From assembly GCF_003606365.2 (NCBI RefSeq), contig NZ_CP031933.2, positions 62,001 to 126,000 on the forward strand: a DNA stretch of 64,000 nt, read 5' to 3'. A program made the translations under genes and the position numbers. The stretch's first letter is position 1, and the number at the start of each line of letters is the position of its first letter. Of this stretch, positions 1 to 8,560 are shown piece after piece. The stretch is from Companilactobacillus zhachilii. GTDB taxonomy: Bacteria > Bacillota > Bacilli > Lactobacillales > Lactobacillaceae. The notes beneath the pieces are model-generated. The model worked only from the letters and a program-made list of their open reading frames with translations. It was not told the DNA's origin and did no database searches.

Positions 1-872
1 ACGATCAAGTAAACTATGATTAATAAGAATGAATAGAAGATTGTAAGTCCCATGATTGTTGGGTAATCGTTAGTTGTGATTGACTTAACGAATTGTTCAC
101 CAATACCAGGGATTGAGAAGATATTTTCAACAACCATTGAACCAGTCATAACAGAAACGGCCATTGGACCGATGATTGTAACAACTGGAATCAATGAGTT
201 ACGTAAAGCATGTTTAGTAACGACTTTCCAATTTGAATTACCTTTTGATTTGGCTAATTCAATGTAATCACTACTCATAACATCGACCATCTCGGTTCTC
301 ATAAACCGGGCGACAGTACCTAATGGTAAGGCCGTTAAAGCTAATGTTGGTAGGATACTGGATTGGAAGTTGTCCCAAAGAGCAACTGGGTAAATCTTCC
401 ATTTGTAGGCTAGGTAGAACTGTAGTAAAACAGCTAAAACGAAAGATGGAATTGATAGACCAAGAATTGAGATGAATGTTGCAAGTGTATCAACCCATGT
501 GTTTTTACGAATAGCAGCCACGGCACCAAGAAGGATACCAAGGATAGTACCTAAAACCATTGCTTGAGCACCAATTTGCATTGATGGAGCAAGTCTTTGA
601 CCGATTAAAGCTGTAACAGGTTCATTGTTGAATTGGAAAGATGTTCCAAGGTTACCGTGTAATAAACCGACCATATAACGAACGTATTGAACACCTACTG
701 ATTGATCCAGTCCATACTGTGCTTTAACAATCTTCAACTGATCTGCTGACATACGGTTCTGGTTAGAGAACGGAGTACCAGGCAGCATCTTCATTAAGAA
801 GAATGTAATCGAAGCGATGATGAACAGGGTCAAGAATAAATAAAGTATTCTTTTGAGAATATATTTAGCCAT
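1..872 (-). CDS. oppB: Oligopeptide ABC transporter permease OppB (3' end beyond window)
   Basis: Reading the minus strand from the ATG at 872 gives a protein starting MAKYILKRILYLFLTL, an N-terminal membrane helix followed by the periplasmic-facing segment and the helices typical of DppB/OppB permeases. The proline-rich PGTPF stretch after helix 1 and the GxGEQFVKSI-like region near the window edge fit the family. A GGTGAGGGAG ribosome binding site precedes the ATG. It lies 23 bp downstream of oppA, so the two are co-transcribed. The C-terminus runs off the window start. It would form the membrane channel with OppC for peptides delivered by OppA. Family assignment is firm; substrate range is inferred. 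Confidence 0.9.
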   Translation of the reverse strand, partial: MAKYILKRILYLFLTLFIIASITFFLMKMLPGTPFSNQNRMSADQLKIVKAQYGLDQSVGVQYVRYMVGLLHGNLGTSFQFNNEPVTALIGQRLAPSMQIGAQAMVLGTILGILLGAVAAIRKNTWVDTLATFISILGLSIPSFVLAVLLQFYLAYKWKIYPVALWDNFQSSILPTLALTALPLGTVARFMRTEMVDVMSSDYIELAKSKGNSNWKVVTKHALRNSLIPVVTIIGPMAVSVMTGSMVVENIFSIPGIGEQFVKSITTNDYPTIMGLTIFYSFLLIIVYLI

Positions 873-895
873 TATTTAATCTCCCTCACCTATGA

Positions 896-2533
896 TTATT
901 TTTTGTAAACAGTAACTAAGTTATAACTACCGTTTGGAGTCATTCTGTAATTCTTGATGTTAGATCTAGTTAAGTTAGCTTGATATGACTGGTACAAAGG
1001 AATAGCTCCTTGATCGTCAGTCAAAATCTTAGTTGCTTGTAAGAGATCTTGCCATCTGGCGTCTTCATCAGTCGCATCAGTAGTCTTAGATTTCTCAATT
1101 AAAGCATCGTAAGCTGGATTTGAGTACTTACCATTATTTTGTGAGTTACCAGTTGTAAAGATATCCAAGAATGTAACAGGGTCTGGATAATCGGCATTCC
1201 AACCAGTAACAACAATATCAAATTGACCAGATGATGATTTATCAAGACGAGACTTGAATGGTACGTTTGATAAAGTAATCTTCAAACCAGGTAAGTTCTT
1301 TTCAAGTTGACCTTGAATGTACTCATTTTGTTTCTTGGCATTATCAGTATCATCACCAAGAAGTGTGAAACTTAAATTCTTTTGACCAGTTTCTTTAATA
1401 CCTTCTTCCCAAAGCTTTTTAGCTTCAGTTGGATTGTATTCCGTGTACTTGTTTGAAGATTGAAGAATTTTTTCTTTGGTGAAATCAGTCTTAGTTGTTG
1501 GGTTATAAGACATTCCCACTGGGACTAGGGTATGTTCGATACCACCAGTTTTACCAAGAACGTTATTTGTTAATTGATCACGATTGATAGCCATTGAAAT
1601 AGCTTGTCTGATCTTTTCGTTTTGGAAGAATTTATATTTCTTTTGGTTAAGTTCTAGATAGAAGTTAGCCGTTTGCTTGTCTAGTGAGAAAGTCTTGTAG
1701 TTTGATACTTGACGAGCTGTATCACCACCAAGTTTTTCTAGACGATTGATACGGTTTGTGTCGTAAAGGTTAAGACCAGTGTTGGCATCCTTAACAACGT
1801 AGTATTGAACTTTCTTTAACTTAACAGCTTTAGCATTCCAGTAAGAATTATTTTTAACTTCAGTCCAGCTGTTGTTTGAAACAGACCAGTTAACAAGTTT
1901 GAAAGGTCCGTTGAAGACCATACCTTTACTGTTTAGACCATATTGTTTACCAGCTTTTTCAACTGAAGGTTTGTATTGAGGATAGAAAGTTGAACTAGCC
2001 ATCAATGTATTGAAGTATGGAATCGCATCTTCTAGTGTAACTTGAAGTGTGTAATCATCCAAAGCCTTGATACCTAAAGTATTAACCGGCTTTTTACCAG
2101 CGTTGATCTTGTCAGCGTTCTTGATACCTGTATAGATGTAGGCATATTGAGAAGCTGTCTTAGGATCAACGGTTCTGCGCCATGCATAAACGAAATCGTT
2201 AGCAGTTACAGGTTTACCATTTGACCATTTGGTTTTTCTTAAATGGAAAGTATAAGTTTTACCATTATTAGTTGGTTTAACGACTTCTTTAGCAATGGCA
2301 GGTTGGAGTTCTTTACCATCGTAGCGATAAAGACCTTCCATTGTGTTGGTAATATTTTGAGCACCAATAACATCAGTGTTCATTGATGAGTCCATTGTTG
2401 CGATAACATCACTTGAACTGATTGAAATAGTATCGTTACTGTCTTTTTCAGTTGAAGAACCACATCCGCTCAGAACTAAAGCAAATAGAAATATCGGTAA
2501 CAATGCAAGGAAATACTTCTTCTTGAAATTCAT
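896..2533 (-). CDS. oppA: Oligopeptide-binding lipoprotein OppA
   Basis: A 545-residue extracellular solute-binding protein of family 5. The N-terminal signal sequence ends in a lipobox (LVLSGC, Cys at about residue 24), so it should be lipid-anchored on the outer membrane face. The body has the usual features: TYTFHLRKTKWSNGKPVTANDF near residue 95, the AWRRTVDP segment and the WNADYPDP segment towards the C-terminus. Length is normal. It captures peptides and hands them to OppBC, supplying amino acids to an auxotrophic lactic acid bacterium. GGGAGG ribosome binding site 8 nt before the ATG. It is transcribed ahead of oppB. Confidence 0.93.
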   Translation of the reverse strand: MNFKKKYFLALLPIFLFALVLSGCGSSTEKDSNDTISISSSDVIATMDSSMNTDVIGAQNITNTMEGLYRYDGKELQPAIAKEVVKPTNNGKTYTFHLRKTKWSNGKPVTANDFVYAWRRTVDPKTASQYAYIYTGIKNADKINAGKKPVNTLGIKALDDYTLQVTLEDAIPYFNTLMASSTFYPQYKPSVEKAGKQYGLNSKGMVFNGPFKLVNWSVSNNSWTEVKNNSYWNAKAVKLKKVQYYVVKDANTGLNLYDTNRINRLEKLGGDTARQVSNYKTFSLDKQTANFYLELNQKKYKFFQNEKIRQAISMAINRDQLTNNVLGKTGGIEHTLVPVGMSYNPTTKTDFTKEKILQSSNKYTEYNPTEAKKLWEEGIKETGQKNLSFTLLGDDTDNAKKQNEYIQGQLEKNLPGLKITLSNVPFKSRLDKSSSGQFDIVVTGWNADYPDPVTFLDIFTTGNSQNNGKYSNPAYDALIEKSKTTDATDEDARWQDLLQATKILTDDQGAIPLYQSYQANLTRSNIKNYRMTPNGSYNLVTVYKK

Positions 2534-2681
2534 TGTTCATCCTCCCTAAAATAATTATTCTTAGAATACACTAATAAATATTAAAAGTTAATACCCTTAA
2601 TTAAAAAAATTCTAATGTTTATAAAATAATAATACATTATGTTATAAAATGCAAAGGAAAACGGAGAATGTCTTAAAAATT

Positions 2682-2857
2682 CCGCCTCTGGGTGCAAAAA
2701 ATTAGGTCACTGTGGGGACCGACCTGAGCCAAGGTCTCAGGTCTCGATTTTGAACTTTGAGAAAACCACTCAAATTTCAAAACTCGTCCCGTGGTGTAAG
2801 AGCTAAAGCTCTAACACCACCTTCACAGTGACCTAATTTTTTGCACCCAGAGGCTAG
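2682..2857 (+). repeat. Palindromic element copy 1 (A-B-C orientation)
   Basis: Outer arms of 31 bp (2684-2714 and 2824-2854) are perfect inverted repeats. Inside lie GGGAC/GTCCC closing pairs, hairpin A (GACCTGAG/CTCAGGTC), hairpin B (TTTTGAAcTTTGAG/CTCAAAtTTCAAAA) and hairpin C (GTGGTGT..AGAGCT/AGCTCT..ACACCAC). It fills most of the gap between hflX and oppA. The end reads GAGGCTAGGGTATTAG, shared with copies 5 and 8. No protein is supported here. Confidence 0.93.
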
Positions 2858-3060
2858 GGTATTAGATATATTTCAATTTTATTGTGTGTGAGGATAGAGT
2901 TTAAATTTTTGAGGGAAAATAAGCGATTGGTTGGACTGAAAGTAATAAATATTAAAAATTAAAAGATATTTTTTTATATGGTTCAAAGATTGGTTTTAAT
3001 AATAACCATTCTAAAACTAATCTTTGTTGGAAGAGACGAGGAGATATTTTTTGATAGACA

Positions 3061-3083
3061 CAAAAAAAGCAGAAATATCTGCT
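3061..3083 (-). terminator. Intrinsic terminator of hflX
   Basis: On the minus strand a 6-bp stem AGCAGA/TCTGCT with a 4-nt loop is followed by seven T. It begins at the hflX stop codon itself. Confidence 0.8.
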
Positions 3084-4375
3084 TAATCAGATACTTCTGC
3101 TTGGATATATTTATTAAATCTTTCTAATTCTTCAGGACTTAAATTAGCATTGATCAATGAACCATCATTGGTGAATTCTTTTTTTAGTACTTGAGAATTC
3201 TTCAAAATTTCTTCAGCAACTTTTTGGTCACTGTATGGAATCAATAGTTCAGCTTTCTTATAGTGGTTGAAAGTCTTGATTTTAATTAGGTCGACTAATT
3301 TGGCAATTGAAGCTTTATCGATGGCTGAATAGTAAATATTGTCACCTTCGATGGTAGGAAATTGTTGGCCAGGTTTGAGGTCAGCTTTGTTGAAAGCATA
3401 AATCATTGGCTTGTCAACGACACCAACTTCTTTCAAAGTCTTCTCGGTAACTTCGATCATGTTGCGCCAATGTTCATCGGACACATCGATTACTTGAATT
3501 AATAAGTCAGCGTTTTGAGCTTCTTGTAAAGTGGTCTTAAATGATTCCACTAGGTTGTGAGGCAACTTGCTGACGAAACCAACTGTATCGGAAAGCAAGA
3601 AGCTAGTGTTATCTTCTAAGTCAATTCGACGAACACTGGTATCGAGCGTTGCAAAGAGCATATTCTTTTCAAAAACTTTGCGGTCTTGAGAATTTTCCTT
3701 GTTGAAATTCAAGATACCGTTCATGGTTGTAGATTTGCCGGCGTTAGTATAACCGACTAGTGAAACAAGTGGTAGGGATGTATTGGTGCGACGTCTGCTT
3801 TGGACATCAATCGTTTTATCGACCGTTTTAAGTTCGTTACGTAAAGCGGTGATACGTTTGCGAATAACACGTCTATCCAATTCTAGTTTTGATTCACCGG
3901 CACCACGGTTAGCAAGACCACCTGAAGCTGATTGTTGATCAAGTGGGTTACCAGATGGATGGATTCTTGGTAGTTGATATTGTAATTTAGCAATTTCAAC
4001 TTGAAGTTTAGCCTGTTTAGTTTGGGCACGGTTAGAGAAAACTTGAAGGATCAATTCTGTTCGATCCATGAAACTCAATTTAGTTTCTTTTTCCAAGTTT
4101 CTAATTTGTGAAGGTGTCAATTCATCATTCAAAACGATAACTTGCACATCATCAGCGTTGGCGATTTCTTTAACCTCGTTTACTTTACCAGAACCAAAGT
4201 AAGTGGCACCGCTGACGCTATTGGCGTTTTGGATAATTGTATCAGCCACTTCCATATTGTTGGCTTCTACTAAAGCTGCTAGTTCTTGCATCGTATATTC
4301 GAAGTCAGGCTGTAGATGGCTAACTCCGGCGACGATGACACGTGTTTTTTCAAATGTTGATTTAGATTCAGTCAT
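3083..4375 (-). CDS. hflX: GTPase HflX
   Basis: A ribosome-associated GTPase of the Obg-HflX family that splits or rescues stalled ribosomes. Visible motifs are the N-terminal HflX domain (VIVAGVSHLQ), a glycine-rich linker with GAGESKLELDRR, G1 GYTNAGKST, G3 DTVGFV, and NKAD of G4. Full length is 430 residues. I set the start at MTESKS because AGGAGG lies 6 nt upstream of this ATG, while an in-frame ATG six codons earlier has no such site. Monocistronic, with its own terminator. Confidence 0.95.
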   Translation of the reverse strand: MTESKSTFEKTRVIVAGVSHLQPDFEYTMQELAALVEANNMEVADTIIQNANSVSGATYFGSGKVNEVKEIANADDVQVIVLNDELTPSQIRNLEKETKLSFMDRTELILQVFSNRAQTKQAKLQVEIAKLQYQLPRIHPSGNPLDQQSASGGLANRGAGESKLELDRRVIRKRITALRNELKTVDKTIDVQSRRRTNTSLPLVSLVGYTNAGKSTTMNGILNFNKENSQDRKVFEKNMLFATLDTSVRRIDLEDNTSFLLSDTVGFVSKLPHNLVESFKTTLQEAQNADLLIQVIDVSDEHWRNMIEVTEKTLKEVGVVDKPMIYAFNKADLKPGQQFPTIEGDNIYYSAIDKASIAKLVDLIKIKTFNHYKKAELLIPYSDQKVAEEILKNSQVLKKEFTNDGSLINANLSPEELERFNKYIQAEVSD

Positions 4376-4558
4376 AAATCCTCCTGGTGGCACTAATTAC
4401 CCCAGGGTAATAATGCCAATTTATTATTTATTGTTTGAAATGATATCAATTCTTAAGCGCATGATGAAAATACCATCCTTTCGATAAGCTGTATAAATAA
4501 TACCATGGAAGTTGGTTTTGCGCTATATAATAGGTAGAAAACGATTTTTACTGGGTGC

Positions 4559-4737
4559 GCCGCCTCCAAGAAAAAGAAATTTAGGCCGCTATGGGGACCG
4601 ACTGGAGCCATGGTCTCCAGTCTCGATTTTGAACTTCGAGAAAATCACTCGAATTTCAAAATTCGTCCCGTGGTGTAATGGCTAAAGCCATAACGCCACC
4701 TTCACAGCGGCCTAAATTTCTTGTTCTTTCCGGCTAG
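4559..4737 (+). repeat. Palindromic element copy 2 (A-B-C orientation)
   Basis: Ends GCCGCCTCC and CCGGCTAG. The outer arms pair AGAAATTTAGGCCGCT with AGCGGCCTAAATTTCT. Hairpin A is GACTGGAG/CTCCAGTC, B is TTTTGAAcTTCGAG/CTCGAAtTTCAAAA, C has ATGGCT/AGCCAT. It lies between the divergent genes hflX and the 93-residue protein, in a gap of about 500 bp that shows nothing else. Confidence 0.93.
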
Positions 4738-4873
4738 TTTTCTGGGATAGGATACAACTAGTTATTAGTAGCTATTCAGGATTAAAAATTAGAGTGTTCA
4801 AGATAAAGCTAATCTATCAGGATTAGTTTTTGGTATGTTTAGGACATTAAAAGAACTTGAGGTGCTGATTATA

Positions 4874-5155
4874 ATGGATAAGAAAAGTTTAATGGATTTG
4901 ATTGATACAACCGCAAATGAGGATGAAGTTAAGAGTGATACGGGTCTCTCAAGTGCTTTGTTAGTAGCGTATCGTGATTTGAATGATGATAAGGAAATTA
5001 GAAATGTAGTTCGAAAATTAGGTAGCGCTCTTTCAGCTTATTTAATGACCCATCAATATAAGGCATCGCCATCGGTTATGAATTTGGCAAAAGTTGTTCA
5101 AAAAGATGATCAAAACTTTTGGAAGGGTACTGGCTTAAGTAAATTGTTTTGGTAA
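4874..5155 (+). CDS. Small helical protein, bacteriocin-immunity-like
   Basis: A 93-residue cytoplasmic, helix-forming protein (MDKKSLMDLIDTT...). The segment VRKLGSALSAYLMTHQYKASPSVMNLAKVV resembles the C-terminal half of enterocin-A-type immunity proteins (PF08951). These usually have 90-105 residues and form four-helix bundles that protect the producer's mannose PTS. No bacteriocin precursor is beside it. Start chosen at the ATG with TTGAGGTG nine bases upstream; an earlier in-frame ATG at 4835 lacks a site. The family call is from my reading of the pattern and is tentative. Confidence 0.5.
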   Translation: MDKKSLMDLIDTTANEDEVKSDTGLSSALLVAYRDLNDDKEIRNVVRKLGSALSAYLMTHQYKASPSVMNLAKVVQKDDQNFWKGTGLSKLFW

Positions 5156-5162
5156 AAAGGAG

Positions 5163-5264
5163 CGTGGAAGACAAAATATAGCTTTTCCCGCTGAAATTAA
5201 AAAACTAGCAATCCAAATCGGATTACTAGTTTTTTTACCTTGGTACTCGAAAGCTGACCGTGTT
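5163..5264 (+). repeat. Second palindromic repeat family, copy 1, with internal terminator hairpin
   Basis: GTGGAAGACAAAATATAGCTTTT at one side faces AAAGCTGACCGTGTTT at the other. The centre is CTAGCAATCC/GGATTACTAG flanked by A and T runs, which works as a bidirectional intrinsic terminator (5194-5237). The same layout recurs at 23041-23154. It separates the convergent genes ending at 5155 and 5271. Confidence 0.7.
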
Positions 5265-5270
5265 TAGTAA

Positions 5271-5477
5271 TTATAAAGTTGGCGTTTCATCTTTATCCTT
5301 TTTAGGCTTAGGCTTGTGAAAGAGACTTAGTAAGAAGAAAACAATTGCCGAAATGATAAAGATAGCATCAACTAATAGCCATGTTGATTTTGTTGAATGG
5401 TCAATAAAAATAATTCCTACAACTAGCATAGCCACGCCATACCAGAAGTTAATTGTCTTATAAAATAGTTTATTCAT
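5271..5477 (-). CDS. Small membrane protein, two helices, unknown function
   Basis: A 68-residue protein (MNKLFYKTINFWYGVAMLVVG...). Two hydrophobic segments, roughly residues 10-27 and 35-52, are followed by a lysine-rich tail (KPKPKKDKDE) that should lie in the cytoplasm. I recognise no family. Start placed at the ATG with GGAG nine bases upstream; the longer reading frame extends 17 codons upstream without a site. Convergent with the immunity-like gene and separated from it by the terminator repeat. Confidence 0.6.
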   Translation of the reverse strand: MNKLFYKTINFWYGVAMLVVGIIFIDHSTKSTWLLVDAIFIISAIVFFLLSLFHKPKPKKDKDETPTL

Positions 5478-5596
5478 TCTAATATCTCCAAAATTGTGAA
5501 ATGTATACGTTTTATTATACACCATCAAAATAAGAGAGAGTTTAAAGTAAATAGTACTGAATATGTTATACGGATAATTTTATTTTAACGATAACT

Positions 5597-5769
5597 CAGT
5601 CGGAAGAGAGGGACAATAGTAGCAGGCAGTGAAAGTGGCGTTATGGCTTTAGCCATTACACCACCGGGCGTGTTTGGAGACTTGCTTGCAAGGCTTCAAA
5701 CCGAGACCTGAGACCTTGGCTCAGGTCGGTCCGTACTGCCAGTTACTATTGTTCCGCTCTGGAGACGGC
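5597..5769 (-). repeat. Palindromic element copy 3 (C-B-A orientation)
   Basis: Outer arms pair ACAATAGTA/TACTATTGT and GGCAGT/ACTGCC. Hairpin C is GTGGCGTTATGGCT/AGCCATTACACCAC, hairpin B GTTTGGAGaCTTGC/GCAAGgCTTCAAAC, hairpin A GACCTGAG/CTCAGGTC. The closing pair is CGGGC/GTCCG, which needs a G-U pair as RNA on this strand. The right end is GGAGACGGC. Confidence 0.92.
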
Positions 5770-5806
5770 ACGTATATATATATCATTAATACAAAAAATC
5801 TTCATC

Positions 5807-5848
5807 AAAATCGTATCTATTAATCCCAAAATCGGTTATATTAATATA
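5807..5848 (+). repeat. 21-bp tandem repeat in front of the 116-residue ORF
   Basis: Two adjacent 21-bp units share AAAATCG-N5-ATTAAT (5807-5827 and 5828-5848). They end 15 bp before the ATG at 5864. A period of two helical turns fits a regulator site, but no regulator is known. Confidence 0.55.
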
Positions 5849-5863
5849 CGGGTGAAAAGACAA

Positions 5864-6214
5864 ATGGAATATTCTAAACAAAAACTATTGCTTTCGATAT
5901 TGATCAAGTTCGATGAATCATTTAACAGTCAAATTAATGAATCAGCGGTTAATCAAGAGATAGGGCAATTTATCAAGCTATCTGTCCAAGAACTCTCAGA
6001 GAAGCAGTATCGTGGTTCACTGTTTGATGAAAAGATTGATTATATCATTAGCAAAGTTAATCATGAGCGTAATGCTAATAAATTGGTCTTCAATGATTAT
6101 ACAGGTCGTTTATGGGACCAAATTTTACAAATAAAACAACGGACAACTAGCTTTGAAACAGCTTATTCTTTGATAGATATCCTAAATAGCAAAAATGCTT
6201 CTCTTAAATTATAA
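5864..6214 (+). CDS. Small helical cytoplasmic protein, possibly immunity-like
   Basis: A 116-residue protein (MEYSKQKLLLSILIKFDES...) with no signal peptide or membrane segment and mostly helical character. It resembles small bacteriocin-immunity proteins in size and composition only; I cannot place it in a family. Start taken at the ATG preceded by GGGTGAAAAG; a GTG four codons earlier is the alternative. A 21-bp tandem repeat lies just upstream. It is convergent with the membrane protein gene ending at 6227 and shares its terminator. Confidence 0.5.
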   Translation: MEYSKQKLLLSILIKFDESFNSQINESAVNQEIGQFIKLSVQELSEKQYRGSLFDEKIDYIISKVNHERNANKLVFNDYTGRLWDQILQIKQRTTSFETAYSLIDILNSKNASLKL

Positions 6215-6228
6215 GAGAGGCATTTTTT
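6191..6228. terminator. Bidirectional terminator
   Basis: AAAAATGC-TCTCTT and AAGAGAGGCATTTTTT form a hairpin with A and T runs on both sides. It serves the convergent genes ending at 6214 and 6227. Confidence 0.8.
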
Positions 6229-6817
6229 AGTTAAAACTGACGTTGTTGTGGTTTGGATAATTAATAATTTTAATTTGCGAGTCATCAAGGCTATCGAAGA
6301 ATTGATTTAATTTTTCGATGGTCTTTTTGTTATCATAGGCAAAATCACGAGAAACGCTTAGCTCGATGGTTTGACCATCTGTCATAACTAGATTTAACGT
6401 GATAGGATTCTTGAGCATTGAAAGTAGTGGCGTCAAAACGGCAAAGTAGCCGGTAACTTCGAGAGGAGTAGTGATTTCATCAGGATTATTAATCTTACCT
6501 GTAACGGTGATTGATTGAATATCCTTCTTATTAATCGTGACTAGTTGATTTTTGTGTGGCACTAGAATCATTGAAATGCGGCGCTTGTAAGTGGTCATAT
6601 CATTGTAACTGATTGTATCTTGGTCTGCTTCCCAGTAATTAAAAATAAGAGGTAAATTTGGCAAATAGTAAGCCAATAAAACAGTTAAGAAGACTGCCAA
6701 ACTTACTAAGTACATAATTGGAAAGTGACCAGCAATGGCCGCGATAAGTGGAATCAATGTGAAATAAAAACTAACTAAGATAGGTCTATAAGAAACTTTT
6801 TTACCGAATTTTAACAT
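6227..6817 (-). CDS. FGKK-family membrane protein, paralogue 1
   Basis: Member of a family with seven copies in this window, unknown to me. It opens with MLKFGKKVSYRPI, has two membrane helices (about 12-55), then a soluble part with the shared blocks YWEADxxTIxYND, INKKDIxSITVTG, LTPLLSMLKNPI and SRDFAY...KTIxKLNQFF. The soluble part looks like a small beta-rich domain, perhaps PH-like; that is a guess. Start set at MLKFG because paralogues begin there and AAGGAAGG precedes it. Its promoter has the GTGCGTGCAT-N18-TATAAT layout. Confidence 0.7.
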   Translation of the reverse strand: MLKFGKKVSYRPILVSFYFTLIPLIAAIAGHFPIMYLVSLAVFLTVLLAYYLPNLPLIFNYWEADQDTISYNDMTTYKRRISMILVPHKNQLVTINKKDIQSITVTGKINNPDEITTPLEVTGYFAVLTPLLSMLKNPITLNLVMTDGQTIELSVSRDFAYDNKKTIEKLNQFFDSLDDSQIKIINYPNHNNVSFN

Positions 6818-6875
6818 GATAATTACCTTCCTTTTAAGATATTCATTCATGAATGATTCCTTTGACTACACCTAA

Positions 6876-6922
6876 ATTATAGGAATCTATTAGGTAAAAA
6901 TGCACGCACTTATCGGTTGCAA
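6876..6922 (-). promoter_or_regulatory. Promoter of FGKK paralogue 1 with GTGCGTGCAT motif
   Basis: On the minus strand: TTGCAAC, 6 bp, GTGCGTGCAT (6900-6909), 18 bp, TATAAT (6876-6881). The same spacing occurs at 7584-7630 and, for the decamer and -10, at 19659-19692. The decamer sits where a -35 box should be. Confidence 0.75.
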
Positions 6923-6931
6923 TGAGTCTTT

Positions 6932-7537
6932 TTAGCTGAAACTGATATTATGATTTGGATAATTGATGATTTTAATTTGACTATTATTTAAACTATCGAA
7001 AAATTGGTTTAATTTAGCAATGGTTTTCTGATTGCTGTATGCAAAGTCGCGTGAAACGTTTAACTCAATAGTTTGACCATCCTTAAGCGTTAATTTTAAT
7101 GTGATAGGATTCTTTAAAACAGAAAGTAGTGGTGTCAAAATCGCATAGATCAAGGAGAAGTCCATTGGATAGGCGATATTTTGGGGATTGTTAAAGTCGC
7201 CAGTGACAGTGATTGATGTGATGTCTTTCTTATTAATAGTAGTTAATTGATTTTGATATGGGAAAAACATCATTGAGATGCGATGTTTATAGTTCATAGC
7301 GTTGTAACGAATCGTAGTTTGATCGGCTTCCCAATAAGTAAAGCTGTTGGGTAGATTGGGAAGATAGTAACCAAATAAAATGGCACAGAATATAGCCACA
7401 GATGCCAAGTAAAATCCGATTGCTGGCCAGTACATTGTTGCTACTTGCAAGTAAACGGCAACAATTAATGTGAATAGTGAATAAAATAAACTAACTAAAA
7501 TGGGGCGATAAGAAACTTTTTTACCAAATTTTAACAT
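6932..7537 (-). CDS. FGKK-family membrane protein, paralogue 2
   Basis: The closest relative of paralogue 1: both begin MLKFGKKVSYRPILVS and end KIINYPNHN followed by a serine/phenylalanine tail. 201 residues from the ATG at 7537, with two to three hydrophobic segments in the first 65 residues and the same soluble blocks (YWEADQTTIRYN, INKKDITSITVTG, LTPLLSVLKNPI, SRDFAYSNQKTI). Separate promoter with the same architecture as paralogue 1, so this is a recent tandem duplication that includes its control region. Function unknown. Confidence 0.7.
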   Translation of the reverse strand: MLKFGKKVSYRPILVSLFYSLFTLIVAVYLQVATMYWPAIGFYLASVAIFCAILFGYYLPNLPNSFTYWEADQTTIRYNAMNYKHRISMMFFPYQNQLTTINKKDITSITVTGDFNNPQNIAYPMDFSLIYAILTPLLSVLKNPITLKLTLKDGQTIELNVSRDFAYSNQKTIAKLNQFFDSLNNSQIKIINYPNHNISFS

Positions 7538-7583
7538 GATAATTACCATCCTTTTTTTCTGATATCCCTTTGAATACAACTAA

Positions 7584-7630
7584 ATTATATGGATTAACCT
7601 CGGGCTTATGCACGCACATAAAAGTTGCAA
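7584..7630 (-). promoter_or_regulatory. Promoter of FGKK paralogue 2 with GTGCGTGCAT motif
   Basis: Minus strand: TTGCAAC (7624-7630 region), 6 bp, GTGCGTGCAT (7608-7617), 18 bp, TATAAT (7584-7589). The spacers differ in sequence from those of paralogue 1, but their lengths are identical. Confidence 0.75.
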
Positions 7631-7660
7631 GTTATTTAGCTACCGTTATAACGGTAAGAT

Positions 7661-8263
7661 TTATACCGTTGAAGTAGATGAATCTGCTTTATTATTGTTG
7701 AGATCAGCATGGATGGGAATATTGTCCAAATCTTGAAAGAACTTATCTAGCTTTTCTAAAGTGTTATCGCGACTGTAAGTATAGTCACGAGCAACACTTA
7801 AATCGGCCTTTGAACCATCTTTAAGTGTCAAACGAATAATCTCTGGCTGATGAATCATCGATAGAACGGGAGATAAAACGGCGACATAACCAGAATATGG
7901 AATAGCCATGGGCATTTCGTATTTTTTGTGAAGATCACCCATGACAGTTACTGATTTGATAGAAGCTTTTTTAATCGTAACCATTTTAGCTGCAGGTGGG
8001 AATATCATACCGAGTAAGCGATGTTTCCAAGTATAAATATCGCAGTACCGGATTTCAGTTTTATCACTTTCCCAGTAGACAAAGAGTGTTGGCATATTAG
8101 GGAAATAATAAGCTAAGAATACAAAAAGGAAAAAGACAGCCCCAATTAATATTCCGTATAGAACTGATTCCAAGATATTAGTAGCCATAATGCCAGGCAA
8201 AATGGCAATTAATAAGCTAAGTAGTAAAGGTCTGTAGGTTATTTTTTTACCAAATTTCAACAT
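7661..8263 (-). CDS. FGKK-family membrane protein, paralogue 3
   Basis: 200 residues, MLKFGKKITYRPLLLS start with AGAAGG upstream, two hydrophobic segments (about 14-52) and the family blocks YWESDKTEIRYCDI, IKKASIKSVTVMG, LSPVLSMIHQPEIIRL, ARDYTYSRDNTLEKLDKFF. More divergent than paralogues 1 and 2, with a Ser/Thr-rich tail. Unlike them it is preceded by TTCAGGA direct repeats, so it probably belongs to the regulon of the LytTR regulator encoded next to it. Function unknown. Confidence 0.7.
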   Translation of the reverse strand: MLKFGKKITYRPLLLSLLIAILPGIMATNILESVLYGILIGAVFFLFVFLAYYFPNMPTLFVYWESDKTEIRYCDIYTWKHRLLGMIFPPAAKMVTIKKASIKSVTVMGDLHKKYEMPMAIPYSGYVAVLSPVLSMIHQPEIIRLTLKDGSKADLSVARDYTYSRDNTLEKLDKFFQDLDNIPIHADLNNNKADSSTSTV

Positions 8264-8300
8264 AGGATTACCTTCTTTAATTCGTTTTCTTGATAATCAT

Positions 8301-8364
8301 AATTTACCATCATTGAATGAAAGCGAATTCAAAACATCCTGAACCAAGCAAATCTGTTCCTGAA
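8301..8364 (-). promoter_or_regulatory. LytTR-type direct-repeat promoter of paralogue 3
   Basis: On the minus strand TTCAGGA occurs twice 21 bp apart (8358-8364 and 8337-8343). A -10-like TAAATT (8301-8306) follows exactly 30 bp later. The same spacing is found at three other promoters of the island. Such repeats are the known binding pattern of AgrA/PlnC-type regulators. Confidence 0.7.
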
Positions 8365-8367
8365 ACA

Positions 8368-8421
8368 TAAAAAAATTAGCTATGAGAAGTGGGTAAAAAT
8401 TTCTCATAGCTAATTTTTTTG
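8368..8421. terminator. Bidirectional terminator
   Basis: A 13-bp stem TTAGCTATGAGAA/TTCTCATAGCTAA is flanked by seven A on the left and seven T on the right. On the minus strand it would end the kinase-regulator operon after palindromic copy 4. Confidence 0.85.
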
Positions 8422-8560
8422 TTTTGTCTAGATTAGTAAGATATTTGATATTACGGTATACGTTGATTTTTTGACTACGGATTTAAAATATACATTACAT
8501 CCTATAACACTATTCATCAATGACATAATATTCACTCTTAATTCAAAAACAAAGAATGAA

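Noticed and set aside
4203..4487. 94-codon frame opposite hflX
   Set aside because: Mostly antisense to a well-conserved gene; no ribosome binding site.
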